Below, in pieces: positions 53,544 through 63,026 of a stretch of DNA of 64,000 nt (its first letter is position 1; the number at the start of each line of letters is the position of its first letter). Origin of the DNA: Saprospiraceae bacterium (GTDB taxonomy: Bacteria > Bacteroidota > Bacteroidia > Chitinophagales > Saprospiraceae); contig JADJWN010000009.1 of NCBI GenBank assembly GCA_016716335.1, positions 124,001-188,000 on the forward strand, in the 5' to 3' direction. The notes under the pieces were generated by a model, which was given only the letters and a program-made list of their open reading frames with translations, was not told the origin of the DNA and did not search any database. Position numbers and translations under genes: made by a program.

Positions 53544-55128
53544 ATGGTAGGTGTAAAACCTGATGAAATATCAGCAATCCTCAAGCAGCAGCTCTCAGGA
53601 TTCAAAACAGAAGCACAACTGGAAGAAGTAGGTACCGTACTTCAGGTAGGTGATGGTATCGCCAGAGTTTATGGTCTTTCGAAGGCACAGGCCGGTGAAT
53701 TGGTGGAGTTCGAAAATGGCGTACAGGCTATCGTACTCAACCTTGAAGAAGACAACGTAGGTGTGGTATTGATGGGACCTGGTGATGGCATAAAAGAAGG
53801 AAGTACCGTAAAAAGAACCGGTAAAATCGCTTCCATCGAAGTAGGGGAAGGATTTATCGGCAGAGTGGTCAATCCTCTCGGTCAGCCTATTGACGGAAAA
53901 GGCCCGATCACAGGTGTAAAATATGAGATGCCTATCGAAAGAAAAGCTCCGGGTGTTATCTATCAGACAACCCGTAAATGAGCCTCTCCAGACAGGTATC
54001 AAAGCTATCGACTCCATGATTCCGATAGGTAGAGGACAGAGAGAGCTTATCATCGGTGACAGACAGACCGGTAAAACAGCGATTGCTATTGACACCATCA
54101 TCAACCAGAAAGAATTTTATGAGCGGGGTGAACCTGTGTACTGTATATATGTAGCTTCAGGCCAGAAAGCTTCTACGGTAGCACAGATCGCCAAAGCACT
54201 TGAAGAAGGGGGCGCTATGGCATACACTACAATCGTAGCGGCATCCGCTTCAGACCCGGCACCTATCCAGTTCTATGCTCCGTTTGCAGGTGCGGCGATT
54301 GGAGAATATTTCAGAGATACCGGTCGTCCTGCATTGATTATATACGATGATTTATCCAAGCAGGCGGTGGCATACAGAGAGGTATCCCTTTTGCTGAAGC
54401 GTCCTCCGGGCCGTGAGGCATATCCGGGTGACGTTTTCTACCTGCACTCAAGATTGCTGGAAAGAGCGGCCAAAATCATCAACAATGATGAGATAGCCAG
54501 AAACATGAATGACCTTCCCGAATCTCTCAAAAAAGCCGGAATCGTGAAAGGTGGCGGATCATTGACTGCCCTTCCCATCATCGAAACTCAGGCCGGAGAC
54601 GTATCTGCTTATATTCCTACCAACGTAATCTCCATCACCGATGGACAGATATTCCTGGAGTCCAACCTGTTTAATGCCGGTATCCGTCCTGCCATCAACG
54701 TGGGTATATCCGTATCAAGGGTAGGGGGTAATGCTCAGATCAAATCCATGAAAAAAGTGGCTGGTTCGCTCAAACTCGACCAGGCTCAGTACAGAGAACT
54801 GGAAGCTTTTGCAAAATTCGGATCTGACCTCGATGCAGCCACACAGGCAGTACTCGAAAAAGGTAAGCGAAACGTGGAGATCCTGAAACAACCTCAGTAC
54901 TCTCCGGTATCCGTGGAAAAACAGGTGGCCATCATCTATCTGGGTACTCAGGGCTTGCTGAGAGATGTACCGGTAAATAAAGTCAGAGAATTTGAAGAGC
55001 AATATCTGCTTACGCTGGAGAAGAATGAGGCCGCTACATTGGAGTCTATCAGAAAAGGTAATCTGAGTGACGAAGTGCTGGCAACATTGAAGAGAGTGGG
55101 AGCGGAGATTGCAAGCCAGTTTAAATAA
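53544..55128 (+). CDS. atpA: F0F1 ATP synthase subunit alpha, with a 1-base insertion
   Basis: Alpha is the regulatory nucleotide-binding subunit of the F1 head. The first frame ends early at 53981 after GVIYQTTRK. Removing one base near 53961-53964 gives GVIYRQPVNEPLQTGIKAID and a continuous 527-residue protein. Motifs: Walker A GDRQTGKTAIAID, PALIIYDDLSKQAVAYR with the Walker B Asp, and the arginine region SVSRVGGNAQ. The beta and epsilon genes are not in this operon, as in many Bacteroidota. Confidence 0.95.
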
Positions 55129-55166
55129 TAATCCTTTTGTTTTTCAATAATCTTTAATTCGTCAAC

Positions 55167-56060
55167 ATGTCCGGAAAATTAAAGGAAGTACGGGAACGAA
55201 TCAAATCGGTACAATCTACCCAGCAGATCACCAAAGCCATGAAAATGGTTTCTGCTGCCAAGCTGCGAAGGGCACAGCAAGCCATCATAGAAATGCGCCC
55301 CTATGCAAAAAGATTGGACAAAATGCTCAGAAACATTGTCACCAATCTTGAAGGAGACATCAACTCTCCTTATGTGGCAGACAGAGAGATCACAAAAGCC
55401 GCTGTGGTAGTCATCACCTCCAACAGAGGACTCTGCGGAGCATTCAACACCAATATCATCAAGCAGGCAATTGCCAAAGTGGAAAATGATTATGCTGCCC
55501 TTCGTGCAGCTGGTAATCTCACCTTAGTATTTATCGGTAAAAAAGGTTACGACAACCTGAAAAAGCGATATGCTGACTGCAGATTGGTCACAGATTATGT
55601 GGATTTGTTTTCTGACCTTAGCTACGAAAATATAGCCGGAGCTTCGCAGATGCTTATGGATGCCTTTGCTGCCAAAGAATTTGATGTCGTGGATGTATGT
55701 TATGGTCAGTTCAGAAATGCAGCTGTACAGGAGCCAAAAACGGTGCAATTTTTACCCGTTGAGAAAATGAATGCCGAAGATCTGAAAAGCAAATCCAAAG
55801 CTGATTATCTCTTCGAACCCGATAAAACCAAACTTCTCGATCAGCTCATTCCGGATATTCTGCATACCACTTTCAGAAAATTTGTCCTCGACAATCACGC
55901 ATGCGAACACGGTGCAAGAATGACAGCCATGGACAATGCTACTACCAATGCAGAAGAACTCATGAAGTTGTTGAAGATCAATTATAACAAAGCAAGACAG
56001 GAAGCCATTACCAAAGAATTGTCTGAAATCGTAGGCGGTGCAGCTGCACTCAACGGATAA
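55167..56060 (+). CDS. atpG: F0F1 ATP synthase subunit gamma
   Basis: The central rotor shaft. The 297-residue protein has the N-terminal helix KEVRERIKSVQSTQQITKAMKMVSAAKLRRAQ, the Rossmann-like middle (VVITSNRGLCGAFN) and the C-terminal helix SEHGARMTAMDNATTNAEEL-like (ACEHGARMTAMDNAT) ending NKARQEAITKELSEIVGGAAAL. It is intact and closes the operon; a strong terminator follows. Confidence 0.96.
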   Translation: MSGKLKEVRERIKSVQSTQQITKAMKMVSAAKLRRAQQAIIEMRPYAKRLDKMLRNIVTNLEGDINSPYVADREITKAAVVVITSNRGLCGAFNTNIIKQAIAKVENDYAALRAAGNLTLVFIGKKGYDNLKKRYADCRLVTDYVDLFSDLSYENIAGASQMLMDAFAAKEFDVVDVCYGQFRNAAVQEPKTVQFLPVEKMNAEDLKSKSKADYLFEPDKTKLLDQLIPDILHTTFRKFVLDNHACEHGARMTAMDNATTNAEELMKLLKINYNKARQEAITKELSEIVGGAAALNG

Positions 56061-56096
56061 TTCTATTCTTCCTATCATTCCTAAATGAAAAACTGG

Positions 56097-56123
56097 AAAG
56101 CCTCTCACCGCAGAGGCTTTTTT
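56097..56123 (+). terminator. Terminator of the ATP synthase operon
   Basis: AAAGCCTCT (56097-56105), loop CACCGC, AGAGGCTTT: a perfect 9-bp stem, followed by TTTTATTT. It lies 37 bases after the atpG stop codon. Confidence 0.9.
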
Positions 56124-56248
56124 ATTTGCTTTAATTACACATTTACGGCAAAAAATCACATAAAATTTTGTTAACTGCCTTTTGTAAAGTAATCATTTCA
56201 TAATTTCGGCGTCTCAATCCAAGTTTTACACCTGATAATCTCAGTTTT

Positions 56249-58161
56249 ATGATGCGTTTTACTTACCTACTTCTCTTCATCGCAGGCTGTCTGCAGCTCA
56301 TAGCTCAAAATAAAATGACCCCGGATCTGTTATGGCAGCTGGGAAGAGTGTCACCTGTAGGACTTACTAAGGATGGCAAATCCGTAATCTATACCGTGAG
56401 CACACCTTCGGTTGAAAATAATAATTTTTCAAGACAGAGTTATGTTATCCCGGTTACCGGCGGTACGGCCTCGGCGGTCTCTGACTACAAAGACTTACTC
56501 AAAGACAAAAACCTGTCGCCGGATGGAACGATGGAGCTTTTTCACAAAGCTGTACAGGTAAAAAACTTTGTGGGTAAAGACATCCACAAGGATATGCCCC
56601 AATCCAATGTGTATATCTACGAAAGTCTCGACTACAGGCATTGGGACAGCTGGAATGACGGCACTTACAACCACGTCTTTGTAAAACATGCCGGTGGTTC
56701 TGACAGTGAAGCCACAGACATCCTGCTCAATCAGGCATTCAACTGTCCTCAGAAGCCATTTGGAGGGGACGAAGACTACGTATGGAGTCCTGACAGCCGG
56801 AGTATCATCTATGTTTGCAAAAAGAAATTCGGTACTGAGTCGGCCATCAGCACCAATACTGATCTTTATCAGTACCACCTCGAAACCGGAGAAACTACCA
56901 ATCTGACAAGATCCAATCCCGGATATGACACCCACCCCATGTTTTCTGTGAATGGCGAATTGGCATGGCTCCGTATGGCTCGTGACGGCTATGAGGCAGA
57001 TAAAAATGATATCATAGTTCGTAAAAACGGGGGTGATATGAACATAACCGGGCATTGGGACGGCACGGTAAACAGCTTTATCTGGTCCAATGATGGGAAA
57101 AAGTTTTATTTTACCGCTCCGGTAGATGGCACGATCCAGTTGTTTGAAGCCGATTTTCCGGGTAATACCAAAAAAATGCCTGTCATACAGCAGATCACCA
57201 AAGGCGAGTTTGATATCACAGGGATTGTAGGTCAGACAGGAGACTTACTGATTGTCACCCGTACAGATCTGAACCACGCTGCTGAAATATACAGCTACAA
57301 CCTGAAAAACAAAAGCTGGAATCAACTGACTAAAGTAAATGACCCAATATACAGTAAATTGATGCTGAGCAAGGTCGAGAAAAAATACATCAATGCCACC
57401 GATGGTAAAAAAATTCTCACCTATGTGATATTCCCGCCTGATTATGAAGAAGGTAAAAAGTATCCTACCTTATTGTATTGTCAGGGGGGGCCACAGTCAG
57501 CCCTTACCCAGTTTTATTCTTTCCGGTGGAACCTGCAGCTGATGGCTGCACAGGGGTATATCGTCGTAGCTCCCAATCGACGTGGTATGCCCGGTCATGG
57601 CGTAGAATGGAATGAGCAGATCAGCAAAGACTGGGGTGGCCAGGTGATGAAGGATTATCTCTCCGCCATAGATCAGATAGCCCGCGAACCCTATGTAAAC
57701 CGAAGCCTGCTCGGAGCTGTGGGTGCAAGTTATGGCGGATACTCGGTGTTTCAGCTGGCCGGTATCCACGAAGGAAGATTCCGGAGTTTTATTGCGCACA
57801 ACGGAGTATTCAATACCCAGAGCATGTATGGCACCACCGAAGAAATGTTTTTTGTCAACTGGGATTTTGGCGGACCTTATTGGGACAAAAAGAACGAGCT
57901 GACACAAAAGCTTACACTGATTTCAATCCTATCCAACATGTACAAAAATGGGACACTCCGATTCTTATTTTCCAGGGTGGCCGGGATTACAGAGTGCCCA
58001 TAGGACAGGGACAGGAAGCATTTCAGGCAGCTCAGCTTTTGGGTATCAAGAGCAAATTTGTGTATTTCCCGGAGGAAAATCACTTTATTCTTAAGCCACA
58101 AAATGCCATCATCTGGCAGCGTACTTTCTTTGATTGGCTAAAAAATACATTGGCAGAATAA
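56249..58161 (+). CDS. S9 family peptidase (prolyl oligopeptidase type), with a 1-base deletion
   Basis: The protein has a signal peptide (MMRFTYLLLFIAGCLQLIAQ), a beta-propeller of ~350 residues with WD-like blades (WSPDSRSIIYVCKKK, WSNDGKKFYF), and a C-terminal alpha/beta-hydrolase. Catalytic Ser is in GASYGGYS, Asp in FQGGRDYRVP, His in ENHFIL. Adding one base between 57897 and 57898 restores WDKKNEADTKAYTDFNPIQHVQKW and gives 637 residues, a normal length for acylaminoacyl/dipeptidyl peptidases. It degrades peptides in the periplasm. Stand-alone gene after the atp terminator. Confidence 0.88.
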
Positions 58162-58227
58162 CATTCCGCTTTGGGCTCGCTGAGTTTATAGGATTATTGG
58201 TTTCTTTGTAATTCAATTCAAAATATC

Positions 58228-59561
58228 ATGACAAAGAAACCCCTTTTACTCTGGACTGTAACTGCCGCCATAGCCGGATTTTTATTTGGTTTTGACACCG
58301 CGGTCATTTCCGGTGCAGACCAGCCCATCCAGAAATTGTGGAATACCGGACCGGCATTCCATTCCTTTTTTATCATGTCTATCGCTCTGTGGGGTACTGT
58401 CATAGGTGCCCTTGCAGGTGGCTATCCTACTGAAAAATACGGTAGAAAGAAAACTATGTTCTGGATTGGCATTCTTTATCTTGTTTCTGCTGTTGGTTCT
58501 GCAATGGCATGGGACCCATTTTCTTTCTCTTTTTTCAGGTTTATTGGTGGGCTGGGTGTAGGAGCATCCTCTGTGGCAGTCCCTACCTACATTTCTGAAA
58601 TTGCCCCTACAAAAGACAGAGGCAAACTGGTAGCGGCTTATCAGTTCAACATAGTACTCGGAATTTTGATCGCATTTCTGACCAATTACGTGATAGGCAC
58701 TACACTGGGTACCGGTCAATGGAGGCTGATGCTGGGACTGGAAGCTGTACCGGCACTCTTTTACTGCATCATGATAATACGGGTATCTGAAAGTCCGCGA
58801 TGGCTGATAATTCACAAAAATGATACGGTACAGGCTACTGCTGTCCTGCAGCAGTTGCATCCGGAGGAAGACATACCAAATCTTATATCAGAAATCCGTC
58901 AAACTGTACACAAAGAAGGAGCAAAGGAAAGATTTTTCACCGGAAAATACCGGCTACCCATTGTGCTGGCCTTCTTGTTAGCCTTTTTCAACCAGCTTTC
59001 GGGTATCAATTTCGTACTCTACTATGCTCCCCGAATTTTGAAATGGCAGGCCTGGGTGCACAGACGGCTTTACTTTCTTCTACTGGTATCGGTGTCACCA
59101 ATCTTTTGTTTACCATGCTGGGGGTTTATCTCATAGACAGGTCCGGCAGAAAACAATTGATGCTTATCGGCTCATTAGGCTATATTTTCACCCTTTCGGT
59201 GATTTCCTGGGCATTTATGAAAAATGCTGGTGGGGAGGTGGTCGTAATTTTTGTTTTTGGCTTTATTGCGGCTCATGCCATAGGACAGGGGGCAGTGATC
59301 TGGGTATTCATTTCCGAAATATTTCCCAATCAGATGCGTGCCTATGGTCAGGCATGGGGTACCAGCATACACTGGATTTTTGCCGCATTGATTACGGCCC
59401 TTACCTTGCCTGTCATCAGATGGCTGGACGATAATCCCTGGCCTCTCTTTGCTTTTTTTGCAGGCATGATGGTATTGCAACTTTGTTTTACATTGTTTAT
59501 GATGCCCGAAACAAGAAATATCTCTCTCGAAGAACTGGAAAAGAGACTACTGAAAGAATAG
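58228..59561 (+). CDS. MFS sugar porter, with a 1-base deletion
   Basis: A 12-helix major facilitator protein of the sugar porter family: GFLFGFDTAVISGA in helix 1, GGYPTEKYGRKKTMFWIG in loop 2-3, RFIGGLGVGASSVAVPTYISEIAP, NQLSGINFVLYYAPRIL in helix 7, DRSGRKQLMLIGS in loop 8-9 and PETRNISLEELE at the end. Adding one G at 59040/59041 restores ILEMAGLGAQTALLSSTGIG and a 444-residue protein. Such carriers bring sugars in by proton symport or facilitated diffusion. The substrate cannot be told from sequence. The gene is 66 bases after the S9 peptidase gene. Confidence 0.9.
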
Positions 59562-59627
59562 AAGGTCGTTTTACTCTGTATTTCAAGTATGGGATTGTAA
59601 TGGTACTGCCATCTGACAAAACCCACA

Positions 59628-60134
59628 TTATTTAAGATTCCTTTCCCTGACAAATTGGATAAAATCTGTTCTTGGCGGATTTTCATAACCCAACTGCCTG
59701 CCCATAGTAATCAATTGACCTCTGTGGTATGTGCTGTGATTCATACAGTGGTGCAGCATAAAAATCATCTGTTGAGTATCTTCGTCACCGTTATTGAGCC
59801 TGTAAGTAATCTCTTGTCTGATACTTGAATCATCCTGCTGCTTTACAAAATCGCTCATTTTTTCGGACAGGTTTGTCAATAAAGCTAATGCATCATCTTT
59901 TGATCCGGCAAAAGTTTTGGAAGGTACAGCTTCAAGATCCATCGAATTCAACCGCTGATACCATACATACTGTGCATCACAGATATGCAGGACGGTTTTC
60001 TGCACAAAATTGAAACTGGACTCCACTACTCTTAAAAAGTCTTCATCTTTGAATGACCTCAACCACACGGACATCAATGTATTTGCCCAAAGATTGTAGT
60101 CAGTATATGTCTTTATCAATTCAAATGTATTCAT
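59628..60134 (-). CDS. DinB-family protein
   Basis: The 168-residue four-helix bundle has the DinB/YfiT metal pattern: a His in VLHICDAQYVWYQRL, and HHCMNHSTYHRGQLITMGRQLG in the third helix. Members bind zinc or nickel and many are thiol transferases; the exact activity is unknown. It lies 14 bases after radC on the same strand, so it is probably co-transcribed with it. Confidence 0.85.
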   Translation of the reverse strand: MNTFELIKTYTDYNLWANTLMSVWLRSFKDEDFLRVVESSFNFVQKTVLHICDAQYVWYQRLNSMDLEAVPSKTFAGSKDDALALLTNLSEKMSDFVKQQDDSSIRQEITYRLNNGDEDTQQMIFMLHHCMNHSTYHRGQLITMGRQLGYENPPRTDFIQFVRERNLK

Positions 60135-60148
60135 GTTAAAATTATTTT

Positions 60149-60853
60149 TTATAATATCCCTTCATCCGCAAAACTCAGGTACATCTTCTCTCCCACAATG
60201 ATATGATCATAAATCGCGATATCAAACAATGCAGCGGCGTTTTTGATCTTCTGGGTAATCTGTATATCAGCCTGTGAGGGTTTTATGGCACCGGATGGAT
60301 GGTTGTGACAAAGGATAAGTCCAGTGGCATAATTATCCATGGCTATTTTTATGATTTTGCTTACATCCACCACAGTCTGTGAAATGCCTCCGCTGCTCAC
60401 CGGTTGTTTGTGTAGGACCTTATTGGCACGATTCATAAAGAGTACCCAGAATTCTTCATGAGGCAAATCCTGGACAAAGGGTGCCAGCAGATTGAAAGCG
60501 TCTTTGCTGCTGGTAATGCGGGGTTTTTCCATTGCCTCTGTCACCTGTCTTCTTCTGCCCAGTTCCAATGCTGCAAGCACGGTAATGGCTTTAGCTTCAC
60601 CTATTCCCTTGTATCTGTGTATCAGCGTTTTGATCTCCGCCTTACCGAGTTCATGTAGATTGTTATTGTAGTCCTTGAGAATTTTTTTACACAGATCCAC
60701 TGCACTTTCTCCCGGTGTGCCTGAACCTATCAATATCGCAAGCAATTCAGAATCCGACAAAGCCATCCTGCCCTTGAGCAACATTTTTTCACGGGGCCTG
60801 TCATCTTCAGACCAGCTTTTGATGGAATTGGTTTCAGCAGGTTTTTTTGACAT
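60149..60853 (-). CDS. radC: RadC-family JAB domain protein
   Basis: The 234-residue protein begins with a helix-hairpin-helix UPF0758 segment (SDSELLAILIGSGTPGESAVDL and IHRYKGIGEAKAITVLAALELGRR) and ends in a JAB/MPN domain with the metal motif HNHPSGAIKPSQAD and Glu in PHEEFWVLFMNR. The name comes from a historical link with DNA repair; the real biochemical role is unclear. It sits between the PLP-enzyme gene (18 bases) and the DinB gene. Confidence 0.93.
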   Translation of the reverse strand: MSKKPAETNSIKSWSEDDRPREKMLLKGRMALSDSELLAILIGSGTPGESAVDLCKKILKDYNNNLHELGKAEIKTLIHRYKGIGEAKAITVLAALELGRRRQVTEAMEKPRITSSKDAFNLLAPFVQDLPHEEFWVLFMNRANKVLHKQPVSSGGISQTVVDVSKIIKIAMDNYATGLILCHNHPSGAIKPSQADIQITQKIKNAAALFDIAIYDHIIVGEKMYLSFADEGIL

Positions 60854-60871
60854 AGTGATAATACTTATTGC

Positions 60872-62017
60872 CTAAATCTTCTCCAAAGCCTGTGCCAGAT
60901 CCGCCATAAGGTCTTCTGCATCTTCTACGCCCACACTCAGTCGTATCAGCGAATCTGTCAATCCTACTTTGAGCCTTTCTTCTCTCGGGATGGATCCATG
61001 CGTCATGCTGGCCGGGTGGCCTATCAGGGACTCTACACCACCCAATGACTCCGCCAATGAAAAAAGATGTGTACCGCTCAACACCTTAACGGCGGCTTCC
61101 TGCCTGTTGTCATGAAGGTCAAAGGATACCATCGCCCCAAACATACGCATTTGCCTTCCAGCCACTTCATGCCCCGGATGCTCCTCAAATCCGGGGTAAT
61201 ATACTTTAGACACCTTGGGGTGATTCTTCAGAAACCGGGCAATTTTCTCTGCATTCTGACATGCACGCTCCACCCTGAGGTGCAGCGTCTTAATACCTCT
61301 CAACACCAGAAAACAATCCTGGGGGCCTGGCACAGCACCCACTGCATTCTGCAGAAAACGGAGCTGTGCAGCCAATTCACTGTTTTTGGTAATCACGGCA
61401 CCATGTATCACATCCGAATGACCGCCGATATATTTAGTGGCTGAGTGCACTACCAGGTCCGCACCCAGATCCAGAGGATTTTGCAGGTAGGGCGATGCAA
61501 AGGTGTTGTCCACACAAACGAGTACAGAGCTTCTGCTCACCCTGTCACATACCGCTTTGATATCCACAATATTGAGCATAGGATTGGTCGGCGTTTCTAT
61601 CCATATCATACGGGTTTTTGCATTGAGCAATTTATCAAGAGTACTCACATCACTCAGCCCGGCAAAATGAAATTTAATACCGTATTTGGCAAAAACCCGG
61701 GTCATTATCCTGTAGGAGCCGCCGTAAAGATCATCTGTAGCGATGACTTCATCACCGGGAATGAGCAGTTTGAGCACCGCATCCATCGCTGCAAGACCAC
61801 TGCTGAAGCATACTGCGTCGGTACCATTTTCAAGTGCAGCGAGATTTTTCTCCAATACTGTTCGGGTAGGATTTTGAGTACGTGCATATTCATATCCCTT
61901 GTGTACCCCGGGTGCCTCCTGCACATAGGTGGAGGTCTGAAATATCGGAGTCATGATGGCTCCAGTAGATGGATCCGGCTCTATACCGGCATGTATGACC
62001 TTGGTGGCAAATTTCAT
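60872..62017 (-). CDS. Cystathionine gamma-synthase/gamma-lyase (trans-sulfuration PLP enzyme)
   Basis: The 381-residue protein is a Cys/Met-metabolism PLP enzyme: YEYARTQNPTRTVLEKNLAALE, CFSSGLAAMDAVLKLL, DDLYGGSYRI, ETPTNPMLNIVD, VVDNTFASP-type (VCVDNTFASPYL), and the PLP lysine in HSATKYIGGHSDVIHG. It makes or breaks cystathionine in methionine/cysteine metabolism. Synthase and lyase cannot be separated by eye; the AESLGGVESLIGHPASMTH loop fits both. It heads a same-strand group with radC and dinB. A -7-like site (62043-62050) precedes it; no SAM riboswitch was recognised. Confidence 0.93.
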   Translation of the reverse strand: MKFATKVIHAGIEPDPSTGAIMTPIFQTSTYVQEAPGVHKGYEYARTQNPTRTVLEKNLAALENGTDAVCFSSGLAAMDAVLKLLIPGDEVIATDDLYGGSYRIMTRVFAKYGIKFHFAGLSDVSTLDKLLNAKTRMIWIETPTNPMLNIVDIKAVCDRVSRSSVLVCVDNTFASPYLQNPLDLGADLVVHSATKYIGGHSDVIHGAVITKNSELAAQLRFLQNAVGAVPGPQDCFLVLRGIKTLHLRVERACQNAEKIARFLKNHPKVSKVYYPGFEEHPGHEVAGRQMRMFGAMVSFDLHDNRQEAAVKVLSGTHLFSLAESLGGVESLIGHPASMTHGSIPREERLKVGLTDSLIRLSVGVEDAEDLMADLAQALEKI

Positions 62018-62042
62018 GATTGCTCAATTACATTTTGGAGCA

Positions 62043-62050
62043 CAAAGGTA
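62043..62050 (-). promoter_or_regulatory. -7 element upstream of the PLP-enzyme gene
   Basis: On the minus strand TACCTTTG matches TAnnTTTG and lies 25 bases before the ATG. No -33 TTG at the right distance, so support is partial. Confidence 0.4.
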
Positions 62051-62165
62051 GGTAATTTGGGGGAAGTGGGGGAAGGCAGACTATTTATTTTGCCACAATT
62101 CAACTCCGAGTCTGCCACAAAAATCAGTAATATCAAATAGTGCTTGAGCAGTATATTTATCAGGT

Positions 62166-63026
62166 TTAATAACTCTGTTTGTCCGGTATCACCCCTCTCA
62201 CACCGCCTCTGGGATCATCCACGTCACCGGTATATCTTGGTATTAAATGAATATGTACATGATTGACAGTTTGCCCCGCTTTTTCGCCAACATTGATACC
62301 AATATTAAAGCCATCCGGCTGATATATCTCCGTTATAACATCTTTTACTTTATTCAGCATGAACATACAGGCAGATTGTTCTTTGAAAGATAAATCGAAA
62401 TAATTTGCACAATGCCTTTTGGGTATAATCAGGGCATGGCCATCGCTTACAGGATATTTGTCGTAAATAGCATAGGCAGTTGCGGATTCAACGATAAGCT
62501 CCCGTTCAGAATCGGGATTACAAAAAGGGCAATTTGAGTGTTCTGTTCTTCTAATTTGGTTGTAATGTTGATACTCGTAAATCTCACAACTTTCATTTTT
62601 AAAAATCGATTTGAAATTCAGAATTACATTACATTGATAAGTTTTCTTTTGATGGATCTTATGTGTTCTGAATCCTTCATATTGTATATCCCTTCTGACC
62701 GCGATATATACCTTTCCAGATGGTTTAATCAATCGCGACAGTTCCATCAAAACTGATGTCTGTTCTTCTGGCATTAAAACATTCAAAACATAAAAACAAA
62801 GTATAGTATCGTATTTTTTGGATGGAAATTCTGGAAAATAATGTTTGTCATATCCCTCAATATTTACTCCCTTTTCTTTTAATAACTTTACATCATTGCC
62901 AAAGCCACAGCCAAAATCTAAAACTTCACCTTTCAGCAAATTTTGATTTAAAATAAATTTTGCAGGGAAGGAAAGGTACTCTCTTTCTTTAGCTGTCAGG
63001 TGGCTGTTTGGATTAGATCTCAACAT
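62166..63026 (-). CDS. Fusion of SAM-dependent methyltransferase and HIT-family hydrolase
   Basis: Residues ~1-160 are a class I methyltransferase: motif I VLDFGCGFGNDVKLL, acidic motif II EGYDKHYF, DTILCFYVLNVLM and RLIKPSGKVYIAV. Residues ~170-286 are a HIT domain: SNCPFCNPDSERELIVESATAYAIYDKYPVSDGHALIIPKRH and the histidine triad VNHVHIHLIPR, which in HIT proteins hydrolyses or transfers nucleotides. Both halves keep their key motifs. The ATG overlaps the HNH gene stop by 1 base (TAATG). The fusion and coupling are unusual; a role in nucleic-acid modification, repair or defence is a guess. Confidence 0.85.
   Translation of the reverse strand: MLRSNPNSHLTAKEREYLSFPAKFILNQNLLKGEVLDFGCGFGNDVKLLKEKGVNIEGYDKHYFPEFPSKKYDTILCFYVLNVLMPEEQTSVLMELSRLIKPSGKVYIAVRRDIQYEGFRTHKIHQKKTYQCNVILNFKSIFKNESCEIYEYQHYNQIRRTEHSNCPFCNPDSERELIVESATAYAIYDKYPVSDGHALIIPKRHCANYFDLSFKEQSACMFMLNKVKDVITEIYQPDGFNIGINVGEKAGQTVNHVHIHLIPRYTGDVDDPRGGVRGVIPDKQSY

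Noticed and set aside
53923..55128. Separate short AtpA gene beginning at 53923
   Set aside because: Its first residues do not match AtpA; removing one base near 53963 joins it to the preceding frame with normal AtpA sequence.
61445..62140. 231-codon ORF on the plus strand
   Set aside because: Antisense to the PLP-enzyme gene, which is confidently identified; a shadow.
62018..62165. SAM riboswitch upstream of the PLP-enzyme gene
   Set aside because: The region is short, purine-rich and shows no convincing riboswitch stems.
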